From Aristophania vespae (GTDB lineage Bacteria > Pseudomonadota > Alphaproteobacteria > Acetobacterales > Acetobacteraceae): a stretch of 64,000 nt of DNA. Positions 20,519-29,630 of this stretch are shown here, one piece after another. The notes under the pieces are model-generated. The model was not told the origin of the DNA. It saw nothing but the letters and a program-made list of their open reading frames with translations, and searched no databases. The stretch is from contig NZ_CP047652.1 of assembly GCF_009906835.1 (NCBI RefSeq), positions 1,488,001 to 1,552,000 of the forward strand, given 5' to 3'. Positions within the stretch are counted from its first letter, which is position 1. Every line of letters begins with the position of its first letter. A program made the position numbers and the translations under genes.

Positions 20519-20992
20519 TGGTTTATTACCTTATTAAGCCATTATCTAAGAAAATACAGGCAGAATAGCCAGCATAATTCGCATTATAGTCACTGCGGTC
20601 CTTACTCTATAAATAAGTGACATGCCCTCAAAAACGATAAACGCACCATCAGCACAGGTACATTATATTAAGAGAAAAACTCTAGTAATAAGTTTTATAA
20701 TTTTGCAAAAATTAATACTGTGTTACAGATAATGTGAATAATACATACATATTGTATATTATAATCAAAGAGTTTTTTTAATTAAATTATGATTTTACTT
20801 TATAAAAAATTTATTAAATTTTTTTCTTAATATTTAAATATGAATTCTTAAGATATATTTCCACTTTTTATAAGATAAAAAAATTTTTAATCTATATCTT
20901 TAAAAAAAGGAACAAACAGTTTAGTAAAGAAGACAATAGCAAAATAATTTTGTTTTATTTAATTATAGTCTAACCTACCGAGTAGCAGTTTA
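20519..20992. other. Very AT-rich region upstream of the CDP-glycerol genes
   Basis: About 470 bases, dominated by A and T from 20690 onward. No gene is visible. It probably contains the promoter of the following two-gene unit; the extreme composition resembles DNA bound by nucleoid silencing proteins in other bacteria, which is only an inference here. Confidence 0.4.
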
Positions 20993-22351
20993 ATGTCAGA
21001 AAATAAATTTCTTCAGAATAGTATTTTAGAACTAGATGGAAAAATTAATAATATAAATAACTTATTAATAAATTTTGCAGAATTAATACAGTTATCAGTA
21101 ATAAAACAGCAAAATTCTGAAATAATATTAAACAACTTAAAAGACAGCATTAACTTATTAATGCAAAAAAATACTTGCAACAAAAAAATTCGCTGTTTTT
21201 TTCTTATTCATTCTATATCTATGTGGGACTCATTGTCTGATATTTATAGACGTATGGCACAAGATGAACGGTTCGAACCAATTATATTTACCATACCTAG
21301 TCGCATTATTAGCAGTGGTGATTTCACAGGGGAAGAAGCTGTTAGTGATGCATTTACAAAAATGGGAATATCTCATTATCGCCTTGAAATGACAGATTCT
21401 TTTGATGGCCTAACTATCCTTAAAAACATGTCTCCCGACATTATTTTCCGCCAGCAACCCTGGGACGGAGATATGATGACATGTTATGCAGCTCAAGATT
21501 TAAACTTTGCTCGTCTTTGCCTGGTTCCATATTCACCATGGATGCTGGATATGGATAAGATCGCTCAAAGTGGTATCAATTTTGACCGCACATATCATAG
21601 ATTAGCATGGCGGTTATTTTCTGAATGCCCGGATTCTAGCGAAACTTATTCGCAAAATCCTCACATAGACCAAGATAGAGTTATATTTTCTGGGTTATCC
21701 AAGATAGACAGTTTATTGCTTCATAAAGATAAAGGTGTGTGGCCTTTTCCTGAAAAAGAAAAAAGACCTTATCGTGTGATTTGGAGCACTCATTATTCTG
21801 CCTATGAAGAGTCCTTCCAATTTAGTGTTTTCAATCAAATTTGCCTGCTCATGCTTGAATGGGCCCAAAAAACCCCTGATATTGAGTTTGTTTTTAAACC
21901 TCACCAAGGTTTAAGAAATGGCGTCATAAAATCAGGCTTTATGACAGCAGAACAATATGACAAATATATTTCTGTCTGGGAGTCTCTTGATAATTGTGCG
22001 GTCTCTCTAGGAGATTATGCAAGCCTTTTTGACGCTTCTGATTTAATGGTTACTGACGGTATTTCGTTTCTGGCCGAATATCAGTTTTTCGATAAACCTA
22101 TAATCTTTTTTGACTCTGGTTCTCATGCTGCTTTCAACTCTCTTGGCGAGTTAGCAGCATCATGCTCAAAAAAAGTATCTTCTTTCCCCGAAATGGTAGA
22201 AGCTGTTTCTTATTATAAAAATGGAGGAAAATGGGAGTATGTTGCAGAGCGTGAAGCTTTAAAAGAAACGCTCTATCCCTCCGGTCAATCACCTTCACAG
22301 CTCATTATAGAAGCTATTTATGAAGGATTTCAAAGGGAATCAAACAGCTAA
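20993..22351 (+). CDS. CDP-glycerol glycerophosphotransferase-like protein (TagB/TagF family)
   Basis: Probable transferase that adds glycerol phosphate from CDP-glycerol onto a carbohydrate or lipid-linked acceptor. After an Asn/Leu-rich, possibly coiled N-terminus (residues 1-60), the body has the family layout: FKPHQGLRNG in the donor domain (compare KxHP in TagF) and DYASLFDASDLMVTDGISFL followed by DKPIIFFDSG, the conserved (S/T)D..S...E/D segment. Length 452 fits the catalytic unit. The next gene makes the CDP-glycerol donor, which strongly supports the assignment. The N-terminal part is very rich in AAT/AAA codons, unlike core genes, hinting at transfer. Ribosome site is weak. Confidence 0.78.
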   Translation: MSENKFLQNSILELDGKINNINNLLINFAELIQLSVIKQQNSEIILNNLKDSINLLMQKNTCNKKIRCFFLIHSISMWDSLSDIYRRMAQDERFEPIIFTIPSRIISSGDFTGEEAVSDAFTKMGISHYRLEMTDSFDGLTILKNMSPDIIFRQQPWDGDMMTCYAAQDLNFARLCLVPYSPWMLDMDKIAQSGINFDRTYHRLAWRLFSECPDSSETYSQNPHIDQDRVIFSGLSKIDSLLLHKDKGVWPFPEKEKRPYRVIWSTHYSAYEESFQFSVFNQICLLMLEWAQKTPDIEFVFKPHQGLRNGVIKSGFMTAEQYDKYISVWESLDNCAVSLGDYASLFDASDLMVTDGISFLAEYQFFDKPIIFFDSGSHAAFNSLGELAASCSKKVSSFPEMVEAVSYYKNGGKWEYVAEREALKETLYPSGQSPSQLIIEAIYEGFQRESNS

Positions 22352-22389
22352 ATATTAGTTTTATAAATAGAAAATAGTCAGAGTAAATT

Positions 22390-22773
22390 ATGAAACGTAT
22401 CCTTACATATGGCACTTTTGATACGCTACATTTTGGTCATATTCGTCTTCTAAAACGAGCGCGCGCTTTGGGAGACTATCTTATGGTCGGGCTTTCAACA
22501 GATGATTTTAATCAGTCTAAAAACAAAGAAGCATTTCTCAGTTATGACGAACGAAAGGCCTATCTTGAGGCCTTGCGTTATGTCGATTTAGTCATCCCTG
22601 AAACCTCATGGGAACAAAAGAAAAGTGATATCAAATTATATAAAATTGATATCCTGGTCATGGGTAGTGACTGGCAAGGAAAATTTGACCACCTAAAAAA
22701 TGACTGTGAAGTTATTTATCTAACACGCACCGAAGATATTTCCAGCACAGCCATTCGCAAAATCATTACCTAA
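22390..22773 (+). CDS. tagD: Glycerol-3-phosphate cytidylyltransferase (TagD-like)
   Basis: Makes CDP-glycerol from CTP and glycerol-3-phosphate. The nucleotidyltransferase HxGH motif is HFGH at residues 14-17, the YDERKAYLEALRYVD segment and the C-terminal RTEDISSTAIRK signature are both present. Length 127 matches TagD. It lies 38 bases after the glycerophosphotransferase-like gene on the same strand and is followed by a terminator, so the two form a compact CDP-glycerol module. Confidence 0.9.
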   Translation: MKRILTYGTFDTLHFGHIRLLKRARALGDYLMVGLSTDDFNQSKNKEAFLSYDERKAYLEALRYVDLVIPETSWEQKKSDIKLYKIDILVMGSDWQGKFDHLKNDCEVIYLTRTEDISSTAIRKIIT

Positions 22774-22894
22774 GCCTTTTTTAAAAACCAGGTTCTGGCT
22801 ATGTCAGAATCTGTTTGTTAAAGGTTAAAATAATATTTATACCTCATAATTGAGCGAAATTTTAGAGTCTATAGTTAAATATAGGCCTTAAACA

Positions 22895-22917
22895 GCGTGC
22901 ATATGGCACGCTTTTTT
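22895..22917 (+). terminator. Intrinsic terminator after the CDP-glycerol pair
   Basis: GCGTGC (22895-22900) and GCACGC (22906-22911) form a stem followed directly by six T residues. Confidence 0.75.
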
Positions 22918-23000
22918 ATGAAATACGTATAAAATTCTGTGATTTTTTTTATTTCTACGGTCAGTTAGGCATAATTTATGCTGATTACGCTTAACAGGTG

Positions 23001-23039
23001 CTTGACAAAATTAACAAACATGTAAATTCTATACATCTT
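23001..23039 (+). promoter_or_regulatory. Promoter with NsrR-like operator upstream of norB
   Basis: TTGACA at 23002-23007 is a good -35 box. Overlapping the expected -10 is an 11-1-11 dyad: AACATGTAAAT (23017-23027), one T, CTATACATCTT (23029-23039). Its halves read AAcATGTA and AAGATGTA, close to the known NsrR half-site AAGATGcATTT. NsrR is the nitric-oxide-sensing repressor that typically controls NO detoxification genes, so NO-responsive control of norB is likely. No nsrR gene is in the window. Confidence 0.6.
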
Positions 23040-23040
23040 T

Positions 23041-23067
23041 AAAAGGTATATAACTTGTACACCTTTT
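23041..23067 (+). promoter_or_regulatory. Second dyad between the NsrR-like site and norB
   Basis: AAAAGGTATAT (23041-23051) and GTACACCTTTT (23057-23067) are inverted copies matching at 9 of 11 positions around five bases. It ends 23 bases before the norB ATG. It could be a second operator for a different regulator or a hairpin in the 5' UTR. Confidence 0.45.
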
Positions 23068-23090
23068 GACTCTTGTAAGGATTTATTTTC

Positions 23091-25424
23091 ATGTCTGGGG
23101 CTCCTGAAGGAACAGCGGTTTACGCCACTGCCCAAGATGCGAACGACAAGGACAAGCTCTCTCCTTGGTGGAAACGCATCCTCATAAGCGTTATTATTAT
23201 CGCTTCGATTATTTTAACGTATATTACTTTACACGCTTACCATGTTGCACCGCCCATCCCTGGGCAGGTAGTTGATCAGCAAGGGCAAGTTGTTGCAACA
23301 AAATCCAGTATCGAGGAAGGCCAACAGGTATTCCAACGTTATGGACTTATGAATAATGGTTCAGTCTGGGGACATGGTGCCTATATTGGACCTGACTTTG
23401 CGGCATATTCACTGCATCATACGGTTGAGCGTTTGCATGAAAGCGTCGCTTTTTCTGAATTTGGTGAGAGTTATAAAACGCTTCCCCCAATAAAACAGGC
23501 TGCTGTAAATGGTGAAGTCGCCCTATTACTTAAGAAAAATAACTATAGTAAGAGCACAGACACACTTAGCTTAAACAAAGAACAGGCAGAAGCCTGGCGT
23601 GATGGCCCCGCTCTCTGGACAAAATACTTCCATGACACAGTATGGAATGGCGGATTAGAACCGGGTATTGTCCCAACAAAAGAGGAAATGACCCATCTTG
23701 CAGACTGGTTTAACTGGGCTGCTTGGGCTTCTGCAACTGCACGCCCAGGGACAGAGAATTCTTATACAAATAATTTTCCCTATGAGCCTGGGGCTGGCAA
23801 TACGCCAATCCGCGGGGCACTCATTTGGAGTATGTTAAGTCTGCTTACCCTGCTTGGGGGTATTGGCGCTGCGGTCTTTATTCGTGACAGGTACCCAAGT
23901 GCCGCTTGGGTTACACAGGATTATCAAAGATTAAACTGCCGTCTGTGGATTGGTAAAGTCTCCGAAGGGCAAAAGGCTCTGGCCAAATATATGGTTATTG
24001 TGGCGGCTCTTTTCTTTGTGCAAACTCTCCTTGGAGGGGCAACGGCACATTATAGAGCTGATCCAGCAAGCTTTTATGGCCTACCATTGCAAAAAATCTT
24101 TCCTAGTAACCTTTTAAGATCCTGGCATTTACAGCTTGCCGTTTTCTGGGTTGCAACTTCTTATGTCTCAGCCTGTCTTTATATTGCTCTTGGGTTCCGT
24201 GGACCTGACGACAGGCTTGCTAATTCACGCGGGCTCAAAGTAGCGATTAATCTCCTTTTTGTTGCTTTTGTCGTAGTTGTGGTCGGCTCATTATTAGGGA
24301 TTTGGGCTGGATATTTGCAAATATTTGGTCGTTGGTGGGAGCTTTTAGGCGCAACTGGCTGGGAATTTATGGAGCAAGGCCGCTTATGGCACGGGCTTTT
24401 ATTAGTCGGGCTATTTGCATGGATGGCACTTTTATGGGTGATTTGTAGCCCTGTTTGGAAGCGCAGCCAGCAAGATCGCCCCATGATCACGGCCTTCTTG
24501 CTATCTGCTTTGGCAATTCCAGTCTTTTACCTGCCCGTACTCTTCATTGGTGACCATACTAACTACTCAGTAGTAGAAATTTGGCGCTTTTGGATTATCC
24601 ATCTATGGGTTGAAGGATATTTCGAGTTCTTTGCGACAGCCCTGATTGCAACAGTTTTCTATCTTTTAGGAATTGTTCCACGCAATGTAGCGCTGCGTAC
24701 AATCTATTTTGACGGAATTCTCTTTTTCCTTGGTGGTGTTTTAGGAACATGTCACCACTGGTACTTTACAGGCCAAGGGCAAATGATGATGGCCTTTGGT
24801 GCCCTTATGTCTGCCTTAGAGGTTGTGCCACTAACCCTTCTCTGTGCTGAGGCATGGGATTTTATTAAACGCACAAAATTAGACCGCGACGACCAAAACC
24901 AGGTTACGCATAAATGGGTTTATGCGTTCTTACTCTCTGCTGGGTTCTGGAACTTTGTTGGTGCAGGTATGTGTGGGTTCTTTATCAACCTACCAATTGT
25001 CAGTTACTATGAAGTTGGCACCATGCTCACTCCTAATCACGGCCATGCAGCTATGATGGGTGTGTTTGGTATGATGGCTTTAGCTATGCTCGTTTTGGTC
25101 TTGCAACAAGTTAGTAATGCTCAACAGTGGAAAAAAGTCGAGAAATGGTTACGCATTGCCTTCTGGGGTACTAATATCGGCCTAGCTGGTATGTGCTTGA
25201 TCAGTCTTTTCCCTGGTGGGTTGTTCCAACTATATGACGTAATGAGCAACGGTTACTGGCACGCTCGCAGTCTTGCTTATAGCCAATCAGCACGCGCACA
25301 ATTTATTGAATGGATCAGAATGGTCCCTGATGTTGTGTTTATTCTCTTTGGCTCGCTCCCTATTGTGATTTTTGCACTCCGTACTTACGGATTACTAATC
25401 ACAAACCGTAGTAATAAAGTATAA
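23091..25424 (+). CDS. norB: Quinol-dependent nitric oxide reductase (qNOR)
   Basis: Reduces two NO to N2O with quinol electrons at the inner membrane. At 777 residues it has the fused N-terminal hydrophilic domain (EEGQQVFQRYGLMNNGSVWG) that lacks a CxxCH heme motif, which distinguishes qNOR from cytochrome-c-dependent NorBC. Fourteen or so membrane segments follow, with heme and FeB ligands in HLWVEGYFEFFATALIA, GTCHHWYFTGQ and NHGHAAMMGVFGMMA. No norC, norQ or norD is nearby, as expected for qNOR. Its function is most likely detoxification of host- or nitrite-derived NO. Regulation is suggested by the two upstream dyads; a strong terminator follows. Confidence 0.95.
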   Translation: MSGAPEGTAVYATAQDANDKDKLSPWWKRILISVIIIASIILTYITLHAYHVAPPIPGQVVDQQGQVVATKSSIEEGQQVFQRYGLMNNGSVWGHGAYIGPDFAAYSLHHTVERLHESVAFSEFGESYKTLPPIKQAAVNGEVALLLKKNNYSKSTDTLSLNKEQAEAWRDGPALWTKYFHDTVWNGGLEPGIVPTKEEMTHLADWFNWAAWASATARPGTENSYTNNFPYEPGAGNTPIRGALIWSMLSLLTLLGGIGAAVFIRDRYPSAAWVTQDYQRLNCRLWIGKVSEGQKALAKYMVIVAALFFVQTLLGGATAHYRADPASFYGLPLQKIFPSNLLRSWHLQLAVFWVATSYVSACLYIALGFRGPDDRLANSRGLKVAINLLFVAFVVVVVGSLLGIWAGYLQIFGRWWELLGATGWEFMEQGRLWHGLLLVGLFAWMALLWVICSPVWKRSQQDRPMITAFLLSALAIPVFYLPVLFIGDHTNYSVVEIWRFWIIHLWVEGYFEFFATALIATVFYLLGIVPRNVALRTIYFDGILFFLGGVLGTCHHWYFTGQGQMMMAFGALMSALEVVPLTLLCAEAWDFIKRTKLDRDDQNQVTHKWVYAFLLSAGFWNFVGAGMCGFFINLPIVSYYEVGTMLTPNHGHAAMMGVFGMMALAMLVLVLQQVSNAQQWKKVEKWLRIAFWGTNIGLAGMCLISLFPGGLFQLYDVMSNGYWHARSLAYSQSARAQFIEWIRMVPDVVFILFGSLPIVIFALRTYGLLITNRSNKV

Positions 25425-25481
25425 GGAGGCTTGCCTAACTCAGGAAAATGATGATTTAAGCAAAATAAGTTTTATAAGTTG

Positions 25482-25520
25482 AAAAAGATGGCGGTTTTTA
25501 ATAGGCCGCCATCTTTTTTT
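25482..25520 (+). terminator. Strong intrinsic terminator after norB
   Basis: AAAAAGATGGCGG at 25482-25494 pairs with CCGCCATCTTTTT starting at 25506, ending in seven T residues. Confidence 0.9.
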
Positions 25521-25997
25521 ATAAAACAAACATGTAATCAGAATTTTTTAATGTAAATTTTGGCATATTTGCTATAAATATGATTTTTATTTTTAAAATT
25601 TAATACCACATTATTGATCTGCTAAAATGTAAGTTGAATAATAGTCAGACATGTTTCTGTGGTAAATGACCCATAGCATCTTTAATGAACTCTCTTAACT
25701 CATAATGTGCCATAGCTATATTGAGTAAAGATCCAAATATTGTGCTCCTTGCACAAGCGGAGAATAACTCACTTAAGGAAGACATCATTTTTATTATAAT
25801 GGGATTTTGATGTTCATTTCACTATGTGAAAGAGCTTTTTTAATGAGAAACATAATTCTTTGAATTTTATAAAGGCCTTTAGCGCTATTTTATTGTAAAA
25901 CTTAATAGCTCAAAGATGAATATACAGGCATTTTCATGTTTAAAAGCTCATTTTAAACTAAGTTTTATAATCATTACGGTAACGTTTTGTTTAGGAA
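25521..25997. other. Non-coding AT-rich stretch
   Basis: About 480 bases between the norB terminator and the DUF305 terminator hairpin. No gene with support on either strand. Confidence 0.5.
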
Positions 25998-26032
25998 GTG
26001 AGGTTATGGCTTACTTACAGCCATAACCTCAC
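25998..26032 (-). terminator. 13-base stem hairpin after the DUF305 gene
   Basis: GTGAGGTTATGGC (25998-26010) and GCCATAACCTCAC (26020-26032) form a perfect 13-base stem, 14 bases past the stop of the minus-strand DUF305 gene. Confidence 0.7.
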
Positions 26033-26045
26033 CTGACTTAGCTAT

Positions 26046-26423
26046 TTATTTCTTTTCATGCATTGTTTTATGTTCAGATAGCCATTTTGTCATTTGAGCA
26101 ATTTGTGTTGCCTGATCATTAATGATTTTTTGCGCAAAAGCTCGTGCTTTGGGATTTTTCCCATATTTTAGCTCGATCTTAGCCATTTCAACAGCCCCCT
26201 GGTGATGAGGGATCATACCTTGGATAAAATCCATATCAGCATCACCGCTGAAATTGACCCGCATATTTCTGGTCATTTCTGAATTAGCGGCCATAAATTC
26301 TTGGGTAGAGGCAGGTGTCCCTACTGGTGCCGCTTGCTCACTCATTGAGGCTGTTTGAGCAAAAGCAGAACTCACACCACCAACCAAGAGACCAGCTAGT
26401 AAAAGAGAGGTAATTTTTTTCAT
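26046..26423 (-). CDS. Periplasmic DUF305 protein
   Basis: A 125-residue exported protein: a clear signal peptide (MKKITSLLLAGLLVGGVSSA, cleavage after AFA), then the DUF305 helix bundle with the hallmark DMDFIQGMIPHHQGAVEMAK. The two adjacent histidines and nearby methionines are conserved in DUF305 and are thought to bind metal, with some relatives linked to copper handling. The C-terminal HKTMHEKK is also metal-friendly. Monocistronic, convergent with norB, with its own hairpin terminator. Its exact role is unknown; metal tolerance in the periplasm is an inference. Confidence 0.87.
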   Translation of the reverse strand: MKKITSLLLAGLLVGGVSSAFAQTASMSEQAAPVGTPASTQEFMAANSEMTRNMRVNFSGDADMDFIQGMIPHHQGAVEMAKIELKYGKNPKARAFAQKIINDQATQIAQMTKWLSEHKTMHEKK

Positions 26424-26635
26424 AATATTTTTCCTTTTTCAGTTAAAATAACTGAGACCCTGGAAAAAGGCCTAATCTGTTTTTTCACATAATTATAGAA
26501 GTTTGGTTAATATTGCTTATAATATAAAATATTAATTTTCTTTATTACCAATTCGTAAAATGCCGTTTCCTCAGATACGAACTTTCTTTATAATGCGTAC
26601 AACAAATTTTATGTTTAATTAAGGATAGTTTTTTA

Positions 26636-28099
26636 ATGTTCAATCAAAATACGCAAATTCCACAGCATTTACACCTTATTTGGCTTGGCGACAAAGCTGA
26701 TATGCCCAACCAGTCAATTGCAAGTTGGGTTGGCATGAATCCTGGCTGGAAAGTTCATCTCTGGCTTAAAGAACATTTAGAGACGCTTTCCTGGCACAAT
26801 GAAGACCATCTCAAAACTTTATTAGAAAAAGCAAAAATAGCTGAAGCAGCTAATGACAGAGACGCTATAAAAAATATTTATACTTCCATCTCTGATATTA
26901 TGAGATATGAAATTCTATTTGCCGTAGGCGGTTTTTATGTTGACGCAAAGTCATATTGCGTCAGATCTCTTGAGCCCTGGTTATTTGACGGTGATTTCTG
27001 CGTCGCCAGTGATAATGAAACCGCTATGCCTGGTTTGCTTATCAATGATTATTTGGCCTGCACAGCCAACCATCCTATTTTATTAGAAACGATTAATAAT
27101 ATCCATCATGTTGGCGTGGAAGAAGATGAATCATGCCCGGTCTGGATCAAAACAGGCTCAATGATGCTAAAACAAACTATTGATAAAATGGATGAGGCTC
27201 ATAATATCACAATATGGCCAAGCCATTATTTCCCCCCCTCCAAAAATGTAACAGAAACATATTGTGGCACAGGCGCTGTATTTGCCCGCAATTTAATTGA
27301 CCAAGATCTTGTCAATTTTCAAACAGTACATAATTTCTTTAACATTGCGGCCTTCCCTGTTTTTAATGAGCTAGTCACAACACCTTCAGGGCCACGTCTG
27401 ATTAATCGTAATGACACTCAAATTGGACGCCTCATCCGGGCAGAGGGAGTCTGGGGTGTTCAGGAACTATACCTCCTTAAAAATTACATTCCTAAAGGCG
27501 GTATCATTATTGAAGGCGGGGCTAATATTGGTGCCCATACGGTTGATCTGTGCCGGATGGTTGGTACAGAAGGTAAAGTTATTGCCTTTGAGCCACAACG
27601 TCTCGTTTTTCAAGAGCTTTGTGCTAATTTAGCGCTTAATAATGTACCTAACTGTTTTTGTCACAATAAAGCGCTCGGTGCCGAAATAACACGCTCTACA
27701 ATGCCTAGCGTTGATTATTACAAACAAGGTAATTTTGGTGACGTTTCCCTATTAGATCAGGGGGACAGAACAAATGACCTTACTGCCAGTGACTGTGAAA
27801 AAGAAACTACTGAGATTATCACAATCGATTCACTATCTCTTTCCCGTCTTGATTTCGTAAAATTAGACGTTGAGGGCATGGAAAATGCCGTTTTAAACGG
27901 GGCAACTGAAACAATTAAAAAATTCAATCCTATTATCTATATGGAATCTCATAATGATGGGCACGGTGCCGAAGCCCGTGCTTATGCACGTTCTTTAGGG
28001 TATAAATTATACCGTATAATTGTTATGGGAGAGCAAAATGTGCTTTGTTTACCCCAAAACAGCACTCACGTCACTGATCTGGAAGAGATTGTGCATTAA
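26636..28099 (+). CDS. GT32-like glycosyltransferase fused to FkbM methyltransferase
   Basis: Two domains in one 487-residue protein. Residues 1-230 resemble the GT32 (Och1/capsular sugar transferase) family: IPQHLHLIWLGD at the start and SDIMRYEILFAVGGFYVDAK, though the usual DxD is here DAK, missing the second acid. Residues 255-480 are an FkbM-type SAM methyltransferase: IIIEGGANIGAHTVDLCR (SAM loop), VIAFEPQRLVFQELCANL and LDFVKLDVEGMENAVLNGA. Such fusions would transfer a sugar and O-methylate the product, probably in surface polysaccharide. Monocistronic; a strong hairpin follows. The altered DxD leaves transferase activity uncertain. Confidence 0.8.
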   Translation: MFNQNTQIPQHLHLIWLGDKADMPNQSIASWVGMNPGWKVHLWLKEHLETLSWHNEDHLKTLLEKAKIAEAANDRDAIKNIYTSISDIMRYEILFAVGGFYVDAKSYCVRSLEPWLFDGDFCVASDNETAMPGLLINDYLACTANHPILLETINNIHHVGVEEDESCPVWIKTGSMMLKQTIDKMDEAHNITIWPSHYFPPSKNVTETYCGTGAVFARNLIDQDLVNFQTVHNFFNIAAFPVFNELVTTPSGPRLINRNDTQIGRLIRAEGVWGVQELYLLKNYIPKGGIIIEGGANIGAHTVDLCRMVGTEGKVIAFEPQRLVFQELCANLALNNVPNCFCHNKALGAEITRSTMPSVDYYKQGNFGDVSLLDQGDRTNDLTASDCEKETTEIITIDSLSLSRLDFVKLDVEGMENAVLNGATETIKKFNPIIYMESHNDGHGAEARAYARSLGYKLYRIIVMGEQNVLCLPQNSTHVTDLEEIVH

Positions 28100-28122
28100 A
28101 AATTACTAAGGGCTTCAACCCT

Positions 28123-28148
28123 AGTCCCCCGCCATTAAACGGGGGACT
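28123..28148. terminator. GC-rich hairpin between convergent genes
   Basis: AGTCCCCCG (28123-28131) and CGGGGGACT (28140-28148) form a nine-base stem lying between the glycosyltransferase-methyltransferase gene and the convergent glutathione transferase gene; it may serve both. Confidence 0.65.
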
Positions 28149-28202
28149 GTGATTCATGATGCCAGTATTTTACTCGACCTCACAAGATACTCAGCAAAGT
28201 CA

Positions 28203-28850
28203 CTAAGCCAGCGTGCCTTCGATATTTTCCTGCTCACAAGCCCTGCGAACATAGGGTAAAGCATCGATTTTATTAAGAAACGTTGCGATATGAGGGTAAT
28301 TCCGGGGTGAAACGCTAGTTTTACACAAGGCACGACAGGTCAGCGCGAGGTGTATGTCAGCGACTGACGTTTTATTGCCCAAAAAATAAGGGCCATTTTT
28401 AGCTAAATGAGCTTCTATTATTTTTAAATAGCTCTCTACTCTTTGCAGAGCTCCAGAACGAACAGCATCTAGAACATCCTCTGATACGTCTCCAACCAAC
28501 CGATCAGGATAAAGCGCATGCATCATAGTTGCTTGTAAAGAATTAGTAAGAAAAAACATCCATTGCAAAAATTCCGGTCGCTGTGCTTCTTCTGGGGGTG
28601 GTGCCAAACCAGCTTCGGGATGAGCATCAGCTAAGGTGACCAAAATAGCAGATGATTCATAGATAATTTTACCATCCTGCAAGATTAAGGCAGGTACTCT
28701 GCCATTAGGATTTATCTTAAGGTAATTAGAAGATTTTTGCTCATTGGCCTCCAGGTCAAGAAAATGAATCTCATAAGGGACATCAAGCGCCTCCAAAACA
28801 ATATGAGCCGAAAGCCCCATAGTCCCGTAAGCAGAATATAATTTATACAT
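28203..28850 (-). CDS. Glutathione S-transferase family protein
   Basis: Two-domain GST of 215 residues: an N-terminal thioredoxin fold (MYKLYSAYGTMGLSAHIVLE; NPNGRVPALILQDGKIIYES with the cis-proline and ES glutathione contacts) and a C-terminal helical domain (NGPYFLGNKTSVADIHLAL, with the N-capping box). Conjugates or reduces electrophiles with glutathione; substrate unknown. It diverges from the ybaK-like gene. Close to the boundary where the window returns to ordinary gene density. Confidence 0.9.
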   Translation of the reverse strand: MYKLYSAYGTMGLSAHIVLEALDVPYEIHFLDLEANEQKSSNYLKINPNGRVPALILQDGKIIYESSAILVTLADAHPEAGLAPPPEEAQRPEFLQWMFFLTNSLQATMMHALYPDRLVGDVSEDVLDAVRSGALQRVESYLKIIEAHLAKNGPYFLGNKTSVADIHLALTCRALCKTSVSPRNYPHIATFLNKIDALPYVRRACEQENIEGTLA

Positions 28851-28990
28851 AATGTGATCTCCTTTTCGTCCAATGGCTAATAGGGCCCTTAAGCTTTTAA
28901 CGTAAATTATAATGTTCCATAGTTTATATTCATAAATATTTTACTATATTTTCACAGCACCATCGTTTTTACAGAGTAAAGAGTAGGCTT

Positions 28991-29467
28991 ATGTCCCGTC
29001 ACACAGCAGCTACACACTTTTTAGAAAGTCAGGGAATTAACTTCACCACTATTTCTTATGACTATACCCCTCAAAAAGGTCATGTTGGTGAACAGGCCGC
29101 TCAAGCCATAGGGGCTGATGCACGCTGTGTTTTTAAGACCCTGGTCGTAAAACTTGACGGAGATAAAAGCGCATTTGCGGTGATTCCAGTTGAAAAACGG
29201 GTCAATTTCAAGATCTTGGCAAGCGTTTTAGGCGCTAAAAAAGCCAAAATGATGCAAGCTGACGAAGCTCACAACCGCACAGGCTATCTCTCTGGCGGGA
29301 CAACACCCTTTGGCTCACGCCAGGCAATGGCTGTTGTGATTGACCAAAGCGCTTTTAACCACGATAAAATATGGATCAACGCAGGTGCACAAGGATTTTT
29401 GGCATGCCTAAATCCCCATGATATCCAAAAAATTACTCAAGCTTTGAGCGCAAAAATTGCAGCATAA
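28991..29467 (+). CDS. ybaK: Cys-tRNA(Pro)/Cys-tRNA(Cys) deacylase YbaK-like
   Basis: Trans-editing factor that hydrolyses mischarged Cys-tRNA(Pro). The YbaK/EbsC fold is visible: ADARCVFKTLVVKLDG, AVIPVEKRVNFKILASVLGAKKAKMM, GYLSGGTTPFGSRQAM (the conserved GG.sPfG loop) and KIWINAGAQGFLACLNP. Length 158 is normal. GAGTAGG precedes the ATG by a few bases. Confidence 0.9.
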   Translation: MSRHTAATHFLESQGINFTTISYDYTPQKGHVGEQAAQAIGADARCVFKTLVVKLDGDKSAFAVIPVEKRVNFKILASVLGAKKAKMMQADEAHNRTGYLSGGTTPFGSRQAMAVVIDQSAFNHDKIWINAGAQGFLACLNPHDIQKITQALSAKIAA

Positions 29468-29630
29468 ACATGTCTATATTATAAAATATAAGTTAAAATT
29501 GGTTAATACAAAGTAGTATTTTAAAATATGAACAGTAAATGACAATAATTTCACTCTATTTTTCAAGATATTTGTCTTATAAAGGGTGTTACCAACTAAA
29601 ATATATAATCTTTCTTCAGGGACAAGTCCC

